Below are positions 5,464-11,210 of a stretch of 11,210 bases of DNA, piece by piece (positions within the stretch are counted from its first letter, which is position 1; the number at the start of each line of letters is the position of its first letter). The notes beneath the pieces are model-generated. The model did not search any database, was not told the DNA's origin, and saw only the letters and a list, made by a program, of their open reading frames with translations. Origin of the DNA: an uncultured Lachnospiraceae bacterium (lineage in GTDB: Bacteria; Bacillota_A; Clostridia; Lachnospirales; Lachnospiraceae); NCBI GenBank assembly GCA_910587905.1, contig CAJUOF010000049.1, positions 1 through 11,210 on the forward strand. Reading direction: 5' to 3'. The translations under genes were made by a program, and so were the position numbers.

Positions 5464-6939
5464 TTGTCCATATTAAAAGTAGAAAACCTGACCAAAAGAT
5501 ATCCCGGCGTCGTGGCCCTCGACCAGGTGAGCTTTGAGATCGAGCTCGGCGAGATCCGCGGCCTGATCGGTGAGAACGGCGCAGGCAAATCCACCATCAT
5601 CAAATCCATCGCCGGCGCCATCCCCTTCGACGAAGGCAAGCTGATCATAGACGGCAGGGAATACACCTCCATCGCCCCGACGGAGGCGATCAAGCAGGGG
5701 ATTTCCGTGATCTATCAGGAGTTCAACCTGATCCCCTCCATGACAGTGGCCGAAAATATCTTCCTGGGGGAGCGGATCGGCAGTAAATTCAAAGTGGATT
5801 TTAAAGAGATGAACCGGAAGGCCCGGGAGATCTTTGACCGCTTCGGCGTGGAGATCGACACGACCGCCCCGGTGGGCAGCCTCTCCACCGCACAGATGCA
5901 GTTGGTGGAGATCGCCAAGGCGATCTCCAAGGACGTGAAGGTCCTGTTCATGGACGAGCCCAGCGCCTCCCTCTCCGTCTCGGAAACCAAGGTCATGTTC
6001 GAGATCGTCCGTGCCCTGAAAAAGGACGGCCTCGCCATCGTCTACGTCTCCCACCGACTGGAGGAGCTCTTCGAGATCTGCGATTCCGTGACGGTCATGC
6101 GGGACGGACACACCATCGAGACCAGAAAGATCGAGGACCTCGACCGGCATACCCTGATCAAGCTGATGGTCGGCCGTGAGTTGAACGAGACCTACCCGGA
6201 GCGCATCCCCGTCTCCGACGAGGTGGTCCTGGAGTTAAAGAACGTCTACGGAAACGGCGACGTGGGCATTGACCTGAAATTACATAGAGGAGAAATCCTG
6301 GGCCTGGGCGGCCTTGTGGGCTGCGGGCGGACGGAGCTGGCCAAGATGATCTACGGAGCCGTGCCCATCGAACGGGGCGAAATGCTCTTATTCGGAGAAC
6401 CCGTCCGCTTAAGCTCTCCGGCGGACGCCATCGAAAAGGGGATCGGCCTGATCCCGGAGGACCGAAAGACCGAGGGCGTGTTCATCGACTTCCCCATCGA
6501 CTGGAACGTGGTCGTCCAGTGCCTGAGGAAGATCTCGAAAAACAGCGTCGTGGACACCGGAAAAATGGACGAGATCAGCAAGCGCTACATTGGCGAGATG
6601 AAGATTGCCACCCCCAGCCCTCACCAGCTGGTCAAAAACCTCTCCGGGGGCAACCAGCAGAAGGTGGTCGTGGCCAAGGTGCTGGCGACCCAGACCAAGG
6701 TCATCATCTTTGACGAGCCGACCCGGGGGATCGACGTGGGGGCCAAGCAGGAGATCTACCGTCTCATGAACGATCTGACCAAGCAGGGGATCTCCATCCT
6801 GATGATCTCCTCCGACATGGAGGAACTTTTAGGCATGAGCGACCGCATCGTCGTGCTGAACGAGGGCGCCATCGCCGGGGAGATTGAAAAAGCGGAGTTC
6901 TCCCAGATCGCAGTCATGGAACTGGCATCGTCCAATTAA
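5464..6939 (+). CDS. Sugar ABC transporter ATP-binding protein (RbsA/XylG type)
   Basis: This is a double-domain ATPase that powers the importer formed with the neighbouring binding protein and permease; it acts on the cytoplasmic face of the membrane. Domain 1 carries Walker A GENGAGKST (36-44), a degenerate signature LSTAQMQ (140-146), Walker B VLFMDEPSASL (160-170) and His197. Domain 2 has the degenerate P-loop GLVGCGRTEL (283-292), PEDRK (331-335), a consensus signature LSGGNQQK (393-400) and Walker B IIFDEPTRGID (414-424). This uneven pattern is typical of the CUT2 family, and the length of 491 residues is normal. The start is TTG at 5464: no ATG or GTG lies near, and GGACGG (5451-5456) is 7 nt upstream. 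The TTG start may lower translation relative to the binding protein. The permease gene follows 14 nt after the stop. Confidence 0.96.
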   Translation: MSILKVENLTKRYPGVVALDQVSFEIELGEIRGLIGENGAGKSTIIKSIAGAIPFDEGKLIIDGREYTSIAPTEAIKQGISVIYQEFNLIPSMTVAENIFLGERIGSKFKVDFKEMNRKAREIFDRFGVEIDTTAPVGSLSTAQMQLVEIAKAISKDVKVLFMDEPSASLSVSETKVMFEIVRALKKDGLAIVYVSHRLEELFEICDSVTVMRDGHTIETRKIEDLDRHTLIKLMVGRELNETYPERIPVSDEVVLELKNVYGNGDVGIDLKLHRGEILGLGGLVGCGRTELAKMIYGAVPIERGEMLLFGEPVRLSSPADAIEKGIGLIPEDRKTEGVFIDFPIDWNVVVQCLRKISKNSVVDTGKMDEISKRYIGEMKIATPSPHQLVKNLSGGNQQKVVVAKVLATQTKVIIFDEPTRGIDVGAKQEIYRLMNDLTKQGISILMISSDMEELLGMSDRIVVLNEGAIAGEIEKAEFSQIAVMELASSN

Positions 6940-6953
6940 GAAAGGAAAAGACA

Positions 6954-7961
6954 ATGGAAAATAAAAAGAAATTTGACATCGGCAAACTGATCAGCGATAA
7001 CGTCGCCTGGTTCGTACTCCTGATCCTGGTCGTATTTTTCGGCATTTTCTCCGAAAACTTCTTCAGCTTCCGCAACATCATGAACCTGTTATCCCAGAAC
7101 GCTTACCTGTTAATTGCGGCGACCGGCATCACCTTCGTGATGATGAGCAGCGGCATGGACCTCTCCGTGGGATACGTCATGTCCACCATCGGCATCGTCG
7201 GCGCAAAGCTTCTGATGGATGCGGGACTTCCCACCCTGGTGGTCATTCCCATTATGATCCTCCTGACCATCGCCATCGAGCTTTTAAACACTTTCCTCTC
7301 CATCAAGCTGAACCTGACGCTGCTGGTCGTCACCATCGCCACGATGACCATCTTCCAGGGAGCGACCTACATCATCTCAGAGTCCAAGACCATCAACAAC
7401 CTGCCCGACAGCTTCAAGTTCCTGGGACAAAAATACCTCTTTAATTCCATCCCGATCGCTGTTATTATTATGGTAGTGCTCTTTTTGATCATGAGCTTTG
7501 TACTGAACAAAACCTATTTCGGCCGCTATGTCTATGCTCTGGGCGGCAATCCGGAGGCAGCCCGCCTGGCCGGCATCAATATCAACAAAATGCGCTACAT
7601 GATCGCCGTCATCGAGGGCCTGTTCATCGGCATCGCAGTGGTGCTTCTGATCGGCCGCTTGGGTTCCGCCGTCTCCACCGTCGGCGTCGGCACCGAGTTC
7701 AGCGTCATGACCGGTATCTTCCTGGGCGGCGTCTCCATCCGGGGCGGCGAAGGAAAACTGTCCGGCGTATTTGCAGGTATCCTCTGCATTGCACTGCTCA
7801 CCAACGGCATGCAGCTGGCCGGCATCAACATCTACTATCAGTATGTGGTCCGCGGCCTGATCCTGTTGGCAGCCATCGGCTATGACGTCTATCAGCTCAA
7901 CCGCCGGAACAACATGAAAAAGAAAAAGCTGGAAGAAGCAAGAGAGGCGAAACGATCATGA
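6954..7961 (+). CDS. Sugar ABC transporter permease (RbsC type)
   Basis: This is an integral inner-membrane channel subunit of the CUT2 family (BPD_transp_2), probably working as a homodimer because only one permease gene is present. The 335 residues contain about eight to ten hydrophobic segments, beginning around residues 17-36 and ending around 303-318. Family marks are the MDLSVG stretch (near residue 68-73), GRYVYALGGNPEAARLAGI (the cytoplasmic loop that contacts the ATPase, near 190-208) and FLGGVSIRGGEG (near 257-268). The tail is strongly basic (NMKKKKLEEAREAKRS). AAAGGA (6941-6946) lies 7 nt before the ATG. Its stop codon overlaps the start of the dehydrogenase gene in an ATGA, indicating translational coupling. 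Confidence 0.95.
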   Translation: MENKKKFDIGKLISDNVAWFVLLILVVFFGIFSENFFSFRNIMNLLSQNAYLLIAATGITFVMMSSGMDLSVGYVMSTIGIVGAKLLMDAGLPTLVVIPIMILLTIAIELLNTFLSIKLNLTLLVVTIATMTIFQGATYIISESKTINNLPDSFKFLGQKYLFNSIPIAVIIMVVLFLIMSFVLNKTYFGRYVYALGGNPEAARLAGININKMRYMIAVIEGLFIGIAVVLLIGRLGSAVSTVGVGTEFSVMTGIFLGGVSIRGGEGKLSGVFAGILCIALLTNGMQLAGINIYYQYVVRGLILLAAIGYDVYQLNRRNNMKKKKLEEAREAKRS

Positions 7962-9568
7962 AACTATCTATCAAAGATTTAAAGAACAAAAAAGTCTGGG
8001 AGGACGCCGGAATCGAGCTGCCCTCCTACGATGTAACCGCCCTGCAGGAGAGGACCAAAACCTCTCCCCGCTGGGTCCACTTCGGGATCGGCAATATTTT
8101 CCGGATCTTTCTCGGCGGGATCGCAGACCGGCTGATCTCCCAGGGACTTCTGGACACGGGGATCGTCTGTGCCGAGACCTTCGACTACGACATTGCGGAC
8201 AAAATTTATGCCCCCTGCGACAACCTCTGCCTGGCCGTCACCCTGTACGAAGACGGCTCCATGAAAAAACAGGTCCTCGGTTCCCTGGCCGAGTGCGTCA
8301 AGGCCGACAGCGCCGACGAAGCGAGCTGGGCCCGCATGAAAGAAATCTTCCGGGATCCCGGTCTCCAGATGGTCTCCTTCACCATCACGGAGAAGGGCTA
8401 CGGACTGCGGGGCACCGACGGCAATTATCTCGGCTATGTCCGAAAGGATATGGAAAACGGCCCTTCCGCCCCTACCGGGGCCATGGCCGTGGTGGCGGCC
8501 ATGCTGCTCGCACGTTTTCAGGCGGGAGCGGCCCCTCTCGCCCTGGTCTCCATGGACAACTGTTCCCACAACGGAGCGCTCCTGCGCACCTCCGTGCTCA
8601 CCGTCGCCGAAGAATGGCAGAAAAAAGGCTTCGTGACCGGGGACTTCCTCTCCTATATCCAGGATGAGGAAAAAGTCTCCTTCCCCTGGACCATGATCGA
8701 CAAGATCACCCCCCGACCCGCCGACTTTGTGGCCGAGGGGCTCGCGAAGGACGGCGTGGAGGGCATGGACATCCTCGTGACCTCCAAAAACACCTACATC
8801 GCTCCCTTTGTCAATTCCGAGGCGCCCGGATACCTGGTGATCGAGGATCGTTTCCCCAACGGGCGTCCTCCCCTGGAGAAGGCCGGCGTGTACATGACAG
8901 ATCGGGAGACCGTGAACAAGTCCGAGCGGATGAAGGTCACCGCCTGCTTAAACCCCATCCACACGGCCCTGGCCCCCTACGGAATGCTCCTCGGCTATGA
9001 ATACTTCGCCGACCTGATGGACGATGAAGAGCTCAAGGTGCTGGCCCACAACGTAGGATACGTGGAGGGACTGCCCCGCGTCATCGACCCCGGAATCTTC
9101 TCCGCCAGGGAATTTCTGGACGAGGTGATCAAGAAGCGGATGCCCAACAAATACCTGGGAGACAGCACGGCCCGCATCTGCACCGACTCCTCCCAGGGCG
9201 TCGGCGTCCGCTTCGGCGAGACCATCCGCTCCTATGCGGCGGAATTTGGCACCGCCGACATGCTGGAGGCGATCCCCCTGGCACTGGCCGGATGGCTGCG
9301 CTACTTCTACGCCGTCGACGACGAAGGGAACGCCTTTACCCTGGCCCCCGACCCGCTGGCCGAGGAACTCCACCGCATCGTGACGGAGGTGCCCCTGGGC
9401 AGTCCCGACAAGCTGACAGACCAGGTCCACCGCATCCTCTCAAACACAGAGATCTTCGGCAGCGACCTCTACGAGGCCGGCGTGGGCCAGAAGGTCGAAG
9501 TCCTCTTCCTCGAAGAGATCACCGGGCCCGGAGCCGTCCGCGCCACCCTGAAAAGACATCTGGCTTAA
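7958..9568 (+). CDS. Mannitol dehydrogenase family oxidoreductase
   Basis: This is a cytoplasmic NAD(P)-dependent long-chain dehydrogenase of the family holding mannitol 2-dehydrogenase, fructuronate reductase (UxuB) and tagaturonate reductase (UxaB). It interconverts a polyol or aldonate with the matching ketose or ketoacid. The N-terminal Rossmann part shows HFGIGNIFR (41-49) for cofactor binding, then SMDNCSHNG (198-206) and FPWTMIDKITP (242-252). The C-terminal catalytic domain shows MKVTACLNPIHTALAPYG (325-342), holding Lys326, Asn332 and His335. In the characterised Pseudomonas mannitol dehydrogenase the triad is Lys295, Asn300 and His303, so the Lys-Asn spacing here is one residue longer. 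Length 536 is at the upper end for the family. The start overlaps the permease stop, with GAGAGG 10 nt before. Coupling to the transporter suggests it acts on the imported compound. Substrate is not resolved; uronate or polyol are equally possible. Confidence 0.93.
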   Translation: MKLSIKDLKNKKVWEDAGIELPSYDVTALQERTKTSPRWVHFGIGNIFRIFLGGIADRLISQGLLDTGIVCAETFDYDIADKIYAPCDNLCLAVTLYEDGSMKKQVLGSLAECVKADSADEASWARMKEIFRDPGLQMVSFTITEKGYGLRGTDGNYLGYVRKDMENGPSAPTGAMAVVAAMLLARFQAGAAPLALVSMDNCSHNGALLRTSVLTVAEEWQKKGFVTGDFLSYIQDEEKVSFPWTMIDKITPRPADFVAEGLAKDGVEGMDILVTSKNTYIAPFVNSEAPGYLVIEDRFPNGRPPLEKAGVYMTDRETVNKSERMKVTACLNPIHTALAPYGMLLGYEYFADLMDDEELKVLAHNVGYVEGLPRVIDPGIFSAREFLDEVIKKRMPNKYLGDSTARICTDSSQGVGVRFGETIRSYAAEFGTADMLEAIPLALAGWLRYFYAVDDEGNAFTLAPDPLAEELHRIVTEVPLGSPDKLTDQVHRILSNTEIFGSDLYEAGVGQKVEVLFLEEITGPGAVRATLKRHLA

Positions 9569-9823
9569 AAACAACTGACACAGGTAATTGCGAAGCCGAA
9601 AAATTGCAGGAACATTCTGTCAATATGTCCGTCCAAAACCTGCAGCGCCAACCGTTCCGGCAAGCCCAGAACCGCAGAAGACACTCGGGCATGGGCCCTC
9701 CTGCCTTCTCTGGTCTTGCCTCCACGGCGCAGAGGGCTTTTCCCGGAAATATTGCCAAAATGTTCGACAGATTTTTGAGACTCGCAATTACCTGAAACAC
9801 CTATAGAATGAAAGGATCACACA
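9569..9823. other. Gap filled by the long fold-back repeat
   Basis: Nearly all of this 255-bp gap between the dehydrogenase and hydrolase genes is the 214-bp repeat at 9581-9794. The remainder is the 12 nt before it and the 29 nt after it, which include TATAGAAT (9802-9809, -10-like) and AAAGGA (9811-9816), the ribosome binding site of the hydrolase. The short open frames across it look like chance. Confidence 0.7.
9581..9794. repeat. Long fold-back (snap-back) repeat, copy B (214 bp), MITE-like
   Basis: The outer 13 bases CAGGTAATTGCGA (9581-9593) are exactly repeated in inverted form at 9782-9794. The inverted similarity continues inward: AAAAAT, GAACATT, CAATAT and TCCG blocks align in the first 50 bp of both arms, then GGCAAG and CCAGA blocks (9659-9671 against the complement of 9709-9720), and finally GGGC/GCCC (9687-9690 and 9695-9698) near the centre. 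The whole element can therefore fold into one long imperfect hairpin. The left arm is related to copy A at 5364. It encodes no recognisable protein, and no clear target-site duplication is seen. Confidence 0.8.
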
Positions 9824-10804
9824 ATGGCTGATTATTATCGGAAGTTATTTGAACCGGAGTACGGGGAAGCCGCCCCGGACGCAATCATCGACGTGGGAAG
9901 CGACGTCGGCGTGGACCTCGACCTGGAGCATCCCACGGAGAGCCGCATCTGGCAGAATTTTGAGACGATCACCCTCCTGACGGAGAAATGGAGAAAGGTC
10001 TTCTGTTTCCCCAAGATCATGAGCATCCCCACGGAAAATATATTCATCCGTTCCGACGACTACGACCTCCCCGTCCGCATCTACAAGCCGGAAGGAGAAG
10101 GCCCCTTCAAGACCATGGTATTCTTCCACGGCGGCGGCTGGACGATGAACAACGTGGATGTCTACGACTACGTCCACCGCTATTTCGCCAAATACGGAAA
10201 CGTGCTGGTCATCGCCCCCGATTACCGTCTCGCCCCGGAGCACCGCTACCCCAAGGGCTTCAACGACTGCTACAACACCGTGGTCTGGGCCGCAGAACAC
10301 TGCCAACAGTACGGCGGCGTCCCGGAAAACCTCTGTCTGTGCGGCGACTCCGCCGGCGGAAATCTGTCCGCCGCCGTCTGCCTGCGCTCCCGCAATGAAA
10401 ACGGCCCCAAGATCGCAAAACAGTTTCTCTTTTTCCCGGCAGCCGCCTTCAACCTCGGCTATCGCACCGAATCGGAAAAGCGCTACGGAAACGGAGAATA
10501 CTTCCTCGCCATGAACAGCGAAGCCGGGATCCAGATCCCGTATCTGAACGACCCGGAGGAAGCAAAACTCCCCTACGTGTCGCCGCTCTTTGCAGACGAC
10601 CTCACGGGCCTTCCTCCCACCTGCTTCCTTGCGGCAGAATGCGACCCCCTCCTGGACCAGGAGCTGATGTTCGCCGCCAAGCTCAAAGACCAGGGCAACG
10701 AGGTGGACTTCCGCCTCTACAAAGGAATGGTACACGCCTTCCTCAACCGCCCTCAGCAAAAAACCTTCGAGGCCATGGACGACGTCATCGCTGCCATGCC
10801 GTAA
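9824..10804 (+). CDS. Alpha/beta hydrolase, hormone-sensitive-lipase family (acyl/acetyl esterase)
   Basis: This is a serine hydrolase of the HSL family (alpha/beta hydrolase fold 3, PF07859), which cleaves short-chain esters. The oxyanion-hole motif is HGGGW (102-106), the nucleophile elbow is GDSAGGN (174-180) with Ser176, the acid is probably Asp274 in AECDPLLDQ, and the base His304 in GMVHAF. APDYRLAPEHRYP (131-143) is also family-typical. No signal peptide or membrane segment is seen, so it should act in the cytoplasm on something already imported. Length 326 is normal, and AAAGGA (9811-9816) is 7 nt before the ATG. It is the last gene of the operon, separated from the dehydrogenase by the long repeat. 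A role in deacylating the imported sugar is a reasonable inference; a lactone substrate or a general detoxifying esterase are alternatives. Confidence 0.92.
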   Translation: MADYYRKLFEPEYGEAAPDAIIDVGSDVGVDLDLEHPTESRIWQNFETITLLTEKWRKVFCFPKIMSIPTENIFIRSDDYDLPVRIYKPEGEGPFKTMVFFHGGGWTMNNVDVYDYVHRYFAKYGNVLVIAPDYRLAPEHRYPKGFNDCYNTVVWAAEHCQQYGGVPENLCLCGDSAGGNLSAAVCLRSRNENGPKIAKQFLFFPAAAFNLGYRTESEKRYGNGEYFLAMNSEAGIQIPYLNDPEEAKLPYVSPLFADDLTGLPPTCFLAAECDPLLDQELMFAAKLKDQGNEVDFRLYKGMVHAFLNRPQQKTFEAMDDVIAAMP

Positions 10805-10818
10805 ACGGATGTACAAGA

Positions 10819-10855
10819 AAACAAGTAGGGGAGAGTTCTTTTCCCCTACTTGTTT
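10819..10855 (+). terminator. Hairpin ending the operon, likely terminator
   Basis: AAACAAGTAGGGGA (10819-10832) pairs perfectly with TCCCCTACTTGTTT (10842-10855) around a 9-nt loop, 14 nt after the hydrolase stop codon. The stem ends in TTT and is followed by CTATAATATTTC, a broken T-rich tail. Position and strength fit an intrinsic terminator. Confidence 0.6.
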
Positions 10856-10940
10856 CTATAATATTTCAACTGATCATAAAAAAGTCAGAACTCCCGAAAT
10901 CTCTTTCTGCATGGCAGAAAATCACTTTTCGCGTATTAAT

Positions 10941-10971
10941 CGAGTAGGGAAGAACTTTTATTCCCTACTCG
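10941..10971. repeat. Second AGTAGGG-core hairpin
   Basis: CGAGTAGGGAA (10941-10951) and TTCCCTACTCG (10961-10971) form 11 perfect pairs around a 9-nt loop. Its core matches the hairpin at 10819-10855, so it appears to be a second copy of the same palindrome type. It may be an interspersed palindrome rather than a terminator, since no T run follows on either strand. Confidence 0.6.
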
Positions 10972-10977
10972 CTGCGC

Positions 10978-11018
10978 GGGGCGCATGCCGCTAGGCGGCT
11001 AATTTCTTCTTGCGCCCC
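10978..11018. other. Nested stem-loop structure
   Basis: An outer stem GGGGCGCA (10978-10985) with TGCGCCCC (11011-11018) encloses an inner hairpin GCCGC (10987-10991), loop TAG, GCGGC (10995-10999). It directly follows the hairpin at 10941-10971. No known RNA class is recognised. Confidence 0.5.
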
Positions 11019-11029
11019 TGTGCATAGAT

Positions 11030-11061
11030 AAAACCCCGAAAATCTACATTTCCGAGGTTTT
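11030..11061 (-). terminator. Terminator of the tRNA transcript (minus strand)
   Basis: Read on the minus strand, AAAACCTCGGAAAT pairs with ATTTTCGGGGTTTT over 14 positions, two of them G-U wobbles, around a 4-nt loop, ending in TTTT. On the plus strand the same two positions would be mismatches (C-A and A-C), so the structure is suited to the leftward tRNA transcript, whose last gene ends 5 nt away. Confidence 0.8.
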
Positions 11062-11066
11062 ATAAG

Positions 11067-11137
11067 AGGCGACAGCCGGATTTGAACCGGCGATAGAGGT
11101 GTTGCAGACCTTTGCCTTACCACTTGGCTATGTCGCC
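11067..11137 (-). tRNA. tRNA-Cys (anticodon GCA)
   Basis: A full cloverleaf is visible on the minus strand: acceptor GGCGACA with TGTCGCC, D arm GCC/GGC, anticodon loop CTGCAAC with GCA (plus-strand 11103-11105), T arm GCCGG TTCAAAT CCGGC, and discriminator T as expected for cysteine. The 3' CCA is not encoded (CTT follows). The top pair of the anticodon stem (27-43) is A-C rather than a Watson-Crick pair. Confidence 0.95.
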
Positions 11138-11153
11138 ATATAAAATTGTAACA

Positions 11154-11210
11154 TGACTCCAAGGGGATTTGAACCCCTGTTACCGCCGTGAAAGGGCGGT
11201 GTCTTAACCG
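11154..11210 (-). tRNA. tRNA-Glu (anticodon UUC), partial
   Basis: The 3' portion of a tRNA on the minus strand is cut by the window edge. The anticodon stem CCGCC/GGCGG encloses CTTTCAC with anticodon TTC (plus-strand 11190-11192), and the T arm is AGGGG TTCAAAT CCCCT. The 3' acceptor strand is TGGAGTC with discriminator A at 11154. CCA is not encoded. It lies 16 nt upstream of tRNA-Cys in the same transcript direction. Confidence 0.93.

Larger units (their letters stand above)
10805..11029. other. Gene-free, hairpin-dense region between operon and tRNA genes
   Basis: No credible gene is found in these 225 bp. Four separate perfect or near-perfect hairpins lie here: 10819-10855, 10904-10920 (TTTCTGC and GCAGAAA with a 3-nt loop), 10941-10971 and the nested structure 10978-11018. 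The first and third share an AGTAGGG/CCCTACT core. Confidence 0.65.

Noticed and set aside
9588..9806. Possible small protein genes inside the 214-bp repeat
   Set aside because: The frames are explained by the palindromic repeat, lack ribosome binding sites and have low-complexity Arg/Pro-rich products.
9845..10816. Minus-strand frame of 323 codons opposite the hydrolase
   Set aside because: The plus strand carries the complete catalytic triad and HGGGW/GDSAGGN motifs; the antisense product matches nothing I recognise.
10809..10994. Short open frames after the hydrolase gene
   Set aside because: They run through the hairpins at 10819-10971, lack ribosome binding sites and have no recognisable product.
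1..11210. CRISPR array, integrase, transposase or toxin-antitoxin genes
   Set aside because: No regularly spaced direct repeats and no reading frame with such motifs were seen; the tRNA genes at the right edge could be an integration site, but nothing in the window shows an integrated element.

Overview
The window looks like chromosomal DNA of a gut-type Clostridia, most likely Lachnospiraceae. The grounds are strong AGGAGG-like ribosome binding sites, TTGACA/TATAAT promoters, AT-rich gaps between GC-rich genes, a Clostridia-style lipoprotein signal, tRNA genes without an encoded CCA, and the local gene repertoire (CUT2 sugar ABC transporter, ROK regulator, polyol-type dehydrogenases). This assignment is an inference; there is no 16S or other marker gene here.

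Layout from left to right. (1) Positions 1-1047, minus strand: the 5' two thirds of a sugar ABC transporter ATPase (RbsA/MglA type), cut by the window edge. (2) 1048-1424: an AT-rich divergent promoter region. (3) 1425-2543, plus: an NAD(P)-dependent dehydrogenase of the malate/L-lactate (Ldh_2) family. (4) 2660-3784: a ROK-family repressor with its own likely promoter, closed by a clear terminator. (5) 4124-10804: a catabolic operon behind one strong promoter. It encodes a sugar-binding lipoprotein, a double ATPase, a permease, a long mannitol-dehydrogenase-family oxidoreductase (the permease and dehydrogenase genes overlap by 4 nt) and an HSL-type alpha/beta hydrolase. (6) 10805-11029: a gene-free stretch packed with hairpins. 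(7) 11030 to the end, minus: a terminator, tRNA-Cys(GCA) and the 3' part of tRNA-Glu(UUC).

Working model (inference): the ROK protein senses a sugar-like ligand and controls the operon, perhaps through the 13-bp palindrome just downstream of the operon promoter. The lipoprotein/ATPase/permease imports a sugar, polyol or sugar acid. The esterase may remove an acyl group, and the two dehydrogenases (Ldh_2 and mannitol-DH types) could act in series, one oxidising and one reducing, to interconvert the carbon skeleton. No kinase, aldolase or dehydratase is present, so the substrate cannot be named.

The most unusual structural feature is a pair of related fold-back repeats, 63 bp at 5364-5426 and 214 bp at 9581-9794. 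They share ends (AGG[C/T]AATTGCGA) and an internal ATTCTGnCAAT block, and each sits just upstream of the ribosome binding site of an operon gene. They resemble a small non-coding, MITE-like mobile repeat that has entered this operon twice.
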